This document shows positions 19,008 through 31,000 of a DNA stretch of 64,000 nucleotides, in pieces (the stretch's first letter is position 1; each line of letters begins with the position of its first letter). The stretch is from NCBI GenBank assembly GCA_024516035.1, contig CM044959.1:13161902-13225901 (forward strand), read 5' to 3'. This stretch comes from Bactericera cockerelli (Eukaryota; Arthropoda; Insecta; Hemiptera; Triozidae). The position numbers and the translations under genes are program-made. Under the pieces are notes generated by a model. That model was not told the origin of the DNA. It saw only the letters and a list, made by a program, of their open reading frames with translations, and did not search any database.

Positions 19008-22000
19008 CTAATCATCATCAGGGTCAGCACTACCCCCCTGGGCAGGGGCTTTGGGACCTCCTGCTCTCTTGGCCATGATGATTTGGTCCACCTGGAATCA
19101 GACAAGTTAGTTAGATATTAATAACCAGTAGTTCTGTGAACTATAGACTTCACTAAAACAAACCCTGGTTGGTCAAAATCGCCTTGTAATACCATTTTAT
19201 ATTTTTTCTCTAAGTCTATGACTACATCCCATGTTGACTATGATATTATAACAACTAAGTTTATGGAAAATACTCAAAGAACTTATTACTAATATAAACA
19301 AGGAACTAATAGTAAAATTATCAATGTGATAATATTTCTCATTGTACATTAATGCCAAGGGAGTTTACCTGGAGGATAGTGTTGGCTGCACTGGTCGCAT
19401 ACTTGAGAGCCCAAAATTTGGTCAGGTAAAGGTCCAGGATACCTGCCTCAGCAGCGTCGATCACTGCAGAACTACTATCACCCTGAAAATTAAGAGAAAA
19501 ATTCATTTTACTTTTCTTCTATCACTTGACACGAATAATTTTGGTAACAGGGGCCACCAGTGAATGGTACTGAGGAACTGAAGCATTGTGAGATATAACA
19601 TTGTCGATTGCGCCGGCGTGGACCTAGAGCTGTATATTAATACAAGAGCTCTGAGTACTGTGTGCTTTCGGACATGAACAGAAAATAAACGTTTAAGTCC
19701 ACACTTTTTATTATTATCAACTGGTTGGAGTACCACAATTTGATCTATTTTACTTCCGAGAAATATCGAATATTAGAAATCGGAAGTATTGTGTTCGTTT
19801 TTGTAAAAAAAAAAAATATTTTCTTGCTCCAATTTCAATTATTTTTTTCTTTTTTTAGAGAGAAGGGGAGAAATTTGTGTCAAACACCTGCGTAGATAAA
19901 TCACTATGATCCAGCGAGAAAGTTTTTTACCGTCTAAAAACCTCTTCGTTTACATAAGAAAAATGGTGTTGCCCTGGAACCACCGAGTGGCAATACTTCA
20001 TGGACAATACGATCTATTGTCTGTCCCGGTAGCTCAGTGGTAAAGGCGGCACTCTGCGAATCCAAAGATTCCAGAGGTCGCGGGTTCGAAACCCAGCCGG
20101 GACATGACAAGTTATCCTCCCATTCGGGATTTTTACCACATAATAATATGTATTGGGCTTACTGCTGGAATAATGGGATTTTAATTGTCCTAATCGGGCA
20201 GTATAAATAAGGCGATATTATTATATTCTCTTTTTTTTCTTATTTCTTTATTCGATCTGTTTTTTTTCGCTTATAATTTCGTTGTATTGTTCTGTCAATA
20301 TTGTACTTTGTCCTTACCTAATAAAGCGTAATATAATAATAATTAATTTATAAAAAAAAAATATATTTTTTATATATAAAAAACGTAATAAAAAATATAA
20401 AAATTAGGAAAAATACCTTTGTACATGTTATCCTGTTACTAAATAAATAAATAAATTAAAAAAAAATATATATATATATAATAATAATAATTCCTCACTT
20501 ACATTGACATCAAACCCGTACGTCTTCTTCCCCTCGTTGTGAGCCGCGTACAACTTGGAGATGACCTCGTTCGACTTGACCCCCGTGTTCTCCGCCAGGG
20601 TCTTCACGAACACCTAAGTAAAGTAAAAGTAAAGTAAAAGTAAAGTAAAAGTAAAGTAAAAGTAAAGTAAAAGTAAAGTAAAAGTAAAGTAAAAGTAAAG
20701 TAAAAGTAAAGTAAAAGTAAAGTAAAAGTAAAGTAAAAGTAAAGTAAAAGTAAAGTAAAAGTAAAGTAAAAGTAAAGTAAAAGTAAAGTAAAAGTAAAGT
20801 AAAAGTAAAGTAAAAGTAAAGTAAAAGTAAAGTAAAAGTAAAGTAAAGTAAAGTATTATTATTATTATATAATTCTTTATTAGATACAAAAGGACATTAT
20901 GTACATATAAATAATAATTTTAACAGTGAAAAAATGAAAAAAAAAACAATATATACAATAAAAATGAAAAAGAATAGAAAATATTTGAAAACATAAATGT
21001 CCTAACTAAAGGGCGGGGTTATTGCCTATGGCAATCTCTTCCACCCAACCCTTTAAAGTAAAGTAAAGTGAAGCTTTTATTTGTTGTAAAAAACCCAGTG
21101 GGTATAACAATAGTCAAAAATAAGGTTAAAAATATAAACTAAAACTAATATTATATATATGAGAAATTATATTCTAATCATGTGATCCAGGTATTCTTTT
21201 TTACCATAGGGACTGATATCCTGCAAAAGATCATTCAGTTTATCTTTAAACAGAACTCCTTCATATTATTGTTTGTAGTGATCGGGTAGAGCGTTATAAA
21301 ATTGTTTTCCCTCAAATATGAAGGATTTCTGTTTTATTAAGATAGGAGCAATTAAGTTAGATTTATTTCGGGTAGGATAAGAATGATCTTTTGTTGGATA
21401 CCTTTCTCTTTTATTTTTATGGACGAGTATCAAGAGACGAATCTTAATATATAAATGTCAAAGTCACTGACTGACCACTGACTGATCATCGCTCTACAGC
21501 CCAAACCGTAAGTCCTAGGAAGATGAAATTTGGTAGGTAGCTTTGTCTTATAGTCTAGATGTGCAATAAGACGGGATTTTTCGAAATACCCACTACAACA
21601 CCTGCCACTGGCGAAAAAGGATTTTTTGCTTTCACGGCCATGCCTCGGCCCGCTAGTTATGTATAAACCAACAACCGTATGAAGATTTTTAGTTTTAAAT
21701 ATGGATCTACAAGATGTTCTGTTACTTACCTCGAGGCTGGTGGCGAAGGCGTGGACCGCGTACTGCTCGAGGCCAGGGAGGGTGTCTGCATAGCGGCCCA
21801 CCTGGTGGGCGAGCTCCAGCTCTGTGGCGCCCGCTCCGGGGAGGAATCGAGGGTCCTGGAGGAGAGAACGGAATCAATCAATATTTTATTGTGTATAATA
21901 TACATAGCTCTGTGGCGCCCGCCCCTGGGAGGAATCGAGGGTCCTGGAGGAGAGAACGGAATCAAATAAAGTATAACCGACCTCAGTAGCTTGATCGATA

Positions 22001-25000
22001 AGGCTGCGGACTTTAATTCAGTCTGTCTGTCAATTTATTATTTCATTTATCTTGTGACTTGTTGTACAGCACTTTACTGAAAATATTCACTGTTATACAG
22101 TTTTACTGACCACTCTGAAAGAAATATATCTTTGCCTGTAAAGCAACCATACTCAAAGTAATTCTTACCTCAGATGCAAGCTTGATTGTAACCTGGAGGT
22201 CGGTGGTTCAAGTCCCGGTTTCAGCGTAGATTTAGTAGAGCTAGTTAGAGTAGTTGTGACATCACGAAAGTGATTAACACAAATATGATAACTTTAACTT
22301 AACTTAATTCTCCTTGTGTATATAAACTCATAATGTAGATATTTGTAGGTATAACATAATTTTACTAGCCAATTCTCATGTAGGTATAATTTTACTTCTT
22401 ATCAAAAAATATACGTTATCACTTCTATAGAAGTATATCTATAGATCTGATATTGTTTTCATGTTGTTTCATACTCGTTGAGATCGTTGAGTACACATAA
22501 AGTGTATACAGGGTGTCCCGTATACAGATGCAAATATTTTGACAGTAGGTTCAGCCCACCGTGGACTATCATTTAAGCAAAACTTGCAGTGGGGCATTTT
22601 GCTTCGTTAAGGAGTTATGGCCAAATCCCTGTTTTTCCCACAGGTCCAGAGGTCACTTGGATCGATGCACTTTTCCAAAAAAATGATAGCCAGTAGGTGA
22701 GTTTTGACTTCGTGTAGGGATAGTAATGTATATTTTCCTTGAAATACCGTTGGTTGCATTGAAAAATATTAAAAAATCAGGGAGATATTTAACTATAAGT
22801 TCAATATTTTTTCGAAATTTTGATTTTTCCCTTTTTCCCTTTCGTAAATTTAGAATACTTCTACAGTTGCAATTCTGCGTATCACTAGTTAAAAAAATAC
22901 CCTCTGCTATTTTGTTTCAATAAATTCCAAGTTCTTCCAGATGCGTGAAGGAACGGATGAGATACGACTTTTTAAACGGCACCAGAAGGAGAGAAACACA
23001 TCGTTCAAATTTTGAATCTGGGCGCTATAGCATTTTGAAGAACACTCGATGTCTGAAGCAATCTGTGTGACCAATTTTGTGTCAACTGCAAGTTATAAAT
23101 GAAAATTTTCTGAATACAAATAGTTCTACTAACCAACTTTATTAATCAAATCAAATAGTTAAATTTACAAAGCTATCGATTTGTTCGGTGGAAGAGAAAG
23201 CCCCAAGCTTTAACCCCGCCTCTTGGTTCGCTACATATTTTTTGTGTTCTTTTCATTTCATGTCCTGTGTTGCAGAATGTATCATATATTATAGTTTACC
23301 AATAAAGTATTAAATAAAAATAATAATTGTAAACTGAAGGTTGGATGTTCGAGTTTTACCCAAGGTTAATTCTTGGCACTTTTTGTTATGTTTTTGATGT
23401 CATGATTGTGATAAACACAAAAGGATATTTTCAATTTTACTTCTAAAAATAAAAATACGTACATCACATTTTTTGTTGTTAGCGCAGCCTTTCTCCTTTT
23501 GTATTCTTAGTCCATAATTACACCAATAGTTGTTGCTTTCATTACAGCATCTCTCATTTTTCTTCACGAGGACTCTGTAACCCCGTAACCCCATTCACAT
23601 AAGAGTTCACACCGACCGACCATTGTGAATGATCAATTTCCTTCTGTTAAACATCCCAGGGCAGTGTATTTATACCTCAAATTACGCGCCAATTATATTG
23701 AAATTCAGCCAAATTTGAATATTCCATCATGATTCAGAAGTGTTTTTCGAGCTTTGTGTGCCTTGCGTTCCATGATCTTTATACTAATATAAATGAGCTT
23801 TCACTATTTTAAAACAAAACATAATAGGGTATTTTTTAACTAGTGATACGCAGAATTGCAACTGTAGAAGTATTCTAAATTTACGAAAGGGAAAAACGGA
23901 AAAATCAAAATTTCGAAAAAATATTGAACTTATGATTAAATATCTCCCTGATTTTTTAATATTTTTCAATGCAACCAACGGTATTTCAAGGAAAATATAC
24001 ATGACTATCCATACACGAAGTCAAAATTCACCTACTGACTATCATTTCTTTGGAAAAGTGCATCGATCCAAGTGACCTCTGGACCTGTGGGAAAAACAGG
24101 GATTTGGCCATAACTCCTTAACGAAGCAAAATGCCCCACTGCAAGTTTCGCTTAAATGATAGTCCACGGTGGGCTGAACCTACCCTCAAAATATTTGCAT
24201 CTGTATACGGGACACCCTGTATTGTAAAAAATAAAAAATGTTCTCTCAAAAAATACCTTGGTGACTCCCTTGAACGTGTTGACTCCGTCGTCTATTGCGC
24301 GCTCAATGTCGTCCATGTAGTTCTCGGTGGCGCCTCGGATCACAATGGTCGCGATGCGCGACTCGTTGGACTCGAGCTTGAACACCACGACCGCCGTGTC
24401 GCCCAGCTCGTCCACGGCAACACTGTCCGCGTATCCGAGCTCCGACGTTGCCGGGGGCGTCTGGAGAATAACGATAATATTTTTATTTTATTTTAAAGAT
24501 GAGTGTTTCACAGCCTTTTTTATTTCGTAGCCATGAAACAGGAGCTACTGTAGACGCTTGTGGTCTGTGTTGTAGCCTGGCCATCCCATAGTATGCCTCC
24601 CCTCTGATGGGCGAGAAGTGACACAATAGTTCCCATTTAGGTGCTGGGTCAACACGAGCGCACCGGAAGGTATGCCTTACAAACAATTGTAACCTTAATT
24701 TGGTTACAATTGTTGTAATACAAATTTTTGTGTGCACGGGGGTTCGAACCCGGGACCTTCCGCATGGCAAGCGAGTGCTAAACCACTGAGCTAATAATAA
24801 TTGGGGCGTCTGGAGAATAACGATAGTAATAATAATTGGGGCTCTCAGAGAAATATTAAAATCTCTGAGTATTGACTTGCTTCATGGATTTGTAAACGAG
24901 TCAAGACAGCAATGTCAAAATGTGAGTCAAGATTTTATTCTAATTGTAGTTTTAAAAGAAAAAAAAAGAGAAAAAAATAAGAATCATTGCATGGCCAACT

Positions 25001-28000
25001 TATTATTAATTTTTATTAATGCCTGGTAGAAATAATTTCAATAGCAATACAGAGGGGTAACAGTGCCAGTGTTTTAGGTACCCTACCAACACTTTCATCA
25101 CTTGTTGAAATATTTTACTTGGAAAAAAAAGAATCGGGTCATTGTATTATAAATATAAGGTAAAAACATATGTCAAATAAATATATGGTAAAAATGTATG
25201 TCAAATAAATATATGGTAAAAATGTATGTCAAATAAATATATGGTAAAAATGTATGTCAAATAAATATATAGTATCTGTATCAGTAAAAATGTATATTTC
25301 AATACACACGAAATACAGACATGTACTTTGAATGTAACACACCTACATCCTAATTAAATTTGGCTCAGTGGTGGAAGGTTTATATGGATGGCCAGATCCA
25401 GGTGAAAGCTTCTTTACTTTCACAAGAACTGGTAGTCAAGTGGTTAACGCGCTAGTCTGGTAATCCAGGTAGCATAGGGATCCGTTGGTTCGAATCCCGC
25501 CCAATGCACGAAATTTTCCTCATTAATTTGAGTTTGTGACCACAAAAAAATAAGACTCTGAGGATGAGGCGGTAGAAAATGCTCTTGAGCATTAACCTCG
25601 CTTGGTGGTTACCTTCCACTAAAGAGTATTATTATTAAGAACTGATAAACTCTTAATAATAAGAGTTTATCTCTTATTATTAAGAGATCTTTCTTTGAGG
25701 CTTCGTGGATCAAGATACCACCCACGCAGTTATGGTTTAATCGAAGATGGAGCAGGAGTACCTTTTTAAAATATTGTTACATGTTTTATGAATTTTACTA
25801 ATGTTAAGAACTGATAAACTCACAAGTCGGGGCAGAGCCGTCGCGTTCACCGCCTTGCACAGGCGACGCAGATCGAACTTGCTGTTCAGTCGCACACCCA
25901 TGAGGCCGTATTTGTTCAGATAGTGCAGGGCCATGTCCCCGAACTTGGCCCCGGCCACCACCACATTGGCCCCGGTGTCCGCGATGGCCTTGATCTGCTC
26001 TTCAAGCTGGTTCTCTTCTCCGCGCGAAAACTTCATGAGCTCGTCGGCGGATTTGATGAGAACAGTTCCCTGAAAAAGTAGGAAAAGGTGATATATAAAT
26101 AGTCTGTCCCGGTAGCTCAGTGGTAAAGGCGGCACTCTGTGAATCCAGAGATTCCAGAGGTCGCGGGTTCGAAACCCAGCCGGGACATGACAAGTTATCC
26201 TCCCATTCGGGATTTTTACCACATAATAATACGTCTTGGGCCTACTGCTGGAATAATGGGACCTAATAGTCCTAATTGGGCAGTATAAATAAGGCGATAT
26301 TATTATTATTATTCTATTTTTCTGTGCTGTAGAAGAAGAAAACAAAGAAAATAAGATAAATAACAAAGAACCCGGAGAAAGGAAAAGAAGTAATAAAATT
26401 TCAGATGAAACAAAAAACTAATTGTTCAAAGGGAGCTTCTCAAAACTGGTTGATATATTCTATTTTTTTTTTTTTATTTTTTTTTTTTTTTCTACTTTTA
26501 GGTACACTTTTATATGTACTATGTTCTCTTTTTTGATCTTTGATCTAAACTGAAATAATCTGGGGTTTTGGGAGTGTCCCCCAGAAGTCATAATACAATA
26601 AGATGTACCAAGCTGATACAGATCACAGACAAAATATTTTTTTCAAGGCAATATAAAATTCAAAATTTTCATTTTTTTTTTAAAACCGTTTTTAATGTTT
26701 ATTTTCCTCTGAAATTGTTAGGTTCATACCTTGGTTTCTGTTGTTGCAATATCAACGGGACATGTGTAAACAGCTATTTTGGCCTTCTCTTTCTTAACAA
26801 TATCACCTTCCACAGATCTCTTGAACACCATGCCTTGTACAATTTCTGAGTTGAGCAGTCCAGATCCTAAAATCTTTGTTATTCTCACACTATCTACATT
26901 GAATGAGGAGGCACCATCTGGGAGGATCGAAACTGAGAGAGAGGGAAGAAAGATTTCAATTAACTATTTCAAAAAATTAGTTATCATTTTAATGCTGAAG
27001 TGTTCTCTGTGGATTGCAAAAGGGAATATGTTTGTTTGACATGACATAACTAGCATGTGAACAATTAAAACTTCTGTTGTTGATCATAGGTTTATTATTT
27101 TATATTAGGTTATTTTATACATTGTTTTTTTTTTTTTTTTTTTAATAGTTCATAATCAAACCTTACTACACACAAAGCTATGGAGATATACCCATTCAGG
27201 AACTGAATGATTCATAATGAACATAGTGGAGTGTTGGCAAACATAGAACAAACCTTGGCCATTGAGCTTGAAATTTGAATAAATAAGAACAACAGTTCAT
27301 TCTAAAGTAAAAGTTTAGGTCGCAAAAAAAGGTAACACTTACCACATGCTTTGGCTATGAGATCAGTGATGAAGTCTTCATTTCCGTATTGCTTGCTCAT
27401 GATGGCAGTTTTCATGCCCTTGGTCACTTGTTCGGTATTGCGGATGTCTTTCACTTCAAAACAAGTCAGGGTAGGAAGTATTTCCAGAGTTTTTGCTAAG
27501 GCTAGTTTGTAACCATTTACAATTTCTGATGGAGTAAGACCCTGAATAAATAAATAGAATATTAGATTATGTTATGTTCATATTCAAAAGTAGACTCAAG
27601 ATTTTCTTTTTTTCTTTCTGGTACATAAAAATTATAAAGAATTAATGCTCAAATTTGTGAACCACCTCAAATGTAAATTAACAATTTATTAAACATAAAA
27701 CATTTTATTGAAAACTCCATTTTTTGGAATTTCTCCCAAAATTATTTAGATACAATGTTTGACCACTGGTTTTATAGTCCTATATCAATCAGGGAGCAAC
27801 AATAAACAGTAAGATCTGAAACGTGAAAAATATCTAGTCTTACCATTCTGAGTAAATTGTCAGCATTCACAAGAAGGGCTCCAGCAAAAATGATGACAAA
27901 GTTTGTGCCATCTCCCATTTCCTCCTCCTGCATTTGAGACCCAAGAATGATCAATTTGGCTGCTGGATGTTCAACCTATGAAGAAGAACAAATAGAGGGT

Positions 28001-31000
28001 AGTTATAACCAAGCACATCATTAGCTTAGATATAATGTCATCTGCATGACATGCTTGTTATGCAGATGGTCCAAGGTTTGAATCTCATAGCCAGGAGAAA
28101 AAAAAATTGTATTAAAAATTTGCTTAAATGTTTTGTAAGGCATACTTTCTTCTAGTATAGGGTCAAGGGGGGTAATTACGAACGATTTTGAGCTACATTT
28201 TATAAACATATCTGTAACCCTGAGTTGCTTTTGTAAAATCCATGTCTTGTGATTTTTTTGGTATATAGACTTATTTAGCATTCTAATGGTGCATTATAAA
28301 TAGTTTTGTGCATACTGTAGTATCTGTTTAGTGGTGTTCTTATTTACCCCCGCCTGTTCGCATTCACCCCCGCCTGACGGGGGTAAATGCGAACACATTA
28401 TACAATATTAAAAACGAACTTTTTAATTGCAATATGTGCTTTTTATGTACAAATAATACACCAAAATTGTACTTTGTGTCTTTAGCCACCTGTATGACAA
28501 TATGCAAAGTTTATGGACACACAGGATAGTGGTTTGAATCCTAACCACGAAGGTAGTCAGCTCTTATCAAATAGGGTATCTCTATCTTGCAAATAATAGT
28601 AATAATAATAATTTCGTGTCCGTGAGATAGGTATAGATACCTAAATCACGGTGGTGAGAGGATTATATGGACGCCCAGATCCAATGTCTAGGCTCCTTTC
28701 ATGCCCATTGATTCTATTTGGTTTTAACATCCTGACTTGAGGTAGGCAGGACGAGGGTTTCACCCTCCATTCGCTGGGAATCGTACTAGCTACCCACATT
28801 AACCTCACCCAGCCTGGGTGGGGCCGGAATCGCCAGCCTCACATGTTCGGAGGGGACAGAATTTTCTGTGCGAAAAGTCTGCTCTAACCGGGAATCAAAC
28901 TAAGGATCTCTGGACTACGGGCAGTAGTCACAACCGTTACGCCACGGAGGCTGGTAATAAAAGCATAATAATAGTAATAGTTAATTATGAGAGCTTTTGA
29001 AAGGTGTTTTATATATTTTATTTAATTGGTTTTTTTTTACAGATTTTGGTCTTATCAATAGTTTCTAGGTCATTGTCAATCTCAGATTTGTTTTCTTCTA
29101 CCTTCATTTCTTTCTTCTTTTTTTGAAACTGTTCCCCCTATATTTCTTTTCGTTTTCTACACTTTCATTTTTCTTCCTTTCTTTTGCTATGTTCAAGTAC
29201 ACAAATACCTTCATTGGGTCCAATACATTAGGGTACTAATATCTTGGTACTTCTTACAACCTCCCAGTATTTCAGGATTTTGAGCCTTACGTTTGGAAAA
29301 TTCTACTTTGGTTTGCGGAATCTCAAAACACTGCCGTTGCTCTTCTGACAGCCAGGTTGCCATAAAAACATCTAATACGATAGCAGATATCATTTGTGCT
29401 TCTGTATACAAAGGAGGTGGTTTCTTCATCTTGTAGTTCCGGGTCATTCTGAGTGTTTTGATAAATACAAAAAAAAGTTATAGGGTAAAACAAACACCCA
29501 AAATATGCGTTTGTAATTACCCCATAGCAAAAAAATGCGGGGGTAATTAAGAACACCCAAAAAGTATAACTTAAAAAATGGTTAAAACAATTATTTTTGT
29601 AAAATAATAACCAAAAACATGCTTATCAATAATTAAAAGTAAAATAATGATAAAAATTCAAGTAACACTTACCAAAAAAATTGTTTTAAAAAAATCAAAA
29701 ACTTCAAAAAACAATTTTTTTGATAGATCTATTTTCACTAGCTTACTAACTACAACTGAAAATAAATACTATTGAAAACTCGTGTTCAACCTGTAAAAAC
29801 AATTCAAATTAATAGTATTCAACCACCAGATTCGAAATATCTTATCCTGTTTAGGTACAATGACCACTGTTCGTAATTACCCCCTGTTCGTAAATACCCC
29901 CCTTGACCCTACTCATGTTGACCCAGCACCTATATGGGAATTATTGTGTTACTTCTAGTCCTACAACAAAGGCAAGGTACAACACAGATTTCATGGCTAC
30001 AATATAAAAAAGCTGTGAAACACTCATCTTTTTTAGTATACATAAATGTATCAAAATAATAATGAATTCAATACTATTTTGACACTGTTTATTTTCTTGC
30101 TTCTCTAAAACAATGCCCTCAAAGTGGTTTTTCATCTATGGCTAATATGGCTTCATTGTAGACTATTCAAACTTAAGTACACATACTACCATTAGGTTTA
30201 GCTTGTGTTCTCCCTCTTAATAATGAAATCTCATCATAGGGTGGCATCATCATGAACAATGGTAGCCAGTCAGTGGAGGAATGACTCAGCACGTCTACCA
30301 CTGTCTTTACAAGGAGGCTAATAATTGACAAGGGCCCCCAGAACCAAGCCAATGCTGGTCTATTCCTTGTTTATAGCCCCCCAGCCAGAATAGTGAAATC
30401 TAATAACTTAGTAAAAGCCAAGTTACATTTCTACAAATAATTACAACATAATAAAGGAAAAACATTATTCGGTGACATCCCAAGTGTGTTGCATGAGTAG
30501 TGAACTTTCAAAGAAATCAAAATACTTGGAAACTCAAATAAAATGACCAACTAAAGGTATTTTTTTATGTCTTACTTCCAACTCCCTGATGATGGTAGCT
30601 GCATCATTAGTGACAAACAACTTGTCAATGTGGTTGATAACAATCTTGTTCATGCCATTTGGTCCATAAGCTGTACGCACTGTGTCAGCAAAGTCCTTAC
30701 AGGCACTAATGTTTCTGTACACAGCTTCTTCAAGACCAGAGAAATGCTGAAACAATAAGAGTATTGATGAAAAATTCATTCTTCACTGTATGAAATTGGA
30801 ACTATCACCATCGAACACTAACTATGAGCACCCATACCTTCTTCAAGAAAAATATTGTAAAAATACAGGGTCCACCATGGAATATGAACCCTTTAGAAAT
30901 GGCTATATTTTGAAAACTGAAGCTTCATGATGATTTTTCTTCAATGTTGTGCTAGAAAACTGAGTGCCAAAACAGTTCATAATCAATGGCAGACCCTGTA

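Noticed and set aside
20023..20105. Functional tRNA genes at the family A, B, C, D, E and F heads
   Set aside because: They occur in many copies joined to constant bodies, with no Pol III terminator after the head, so they are SINE promoters.
20616..20855. Protein-coding repeat (Leu/Tyr/Phe-rich minus-strand frame)
   Set aside because: It is an 11-bp minisatellite ending at a splice acceptor; the frame is an artefact.
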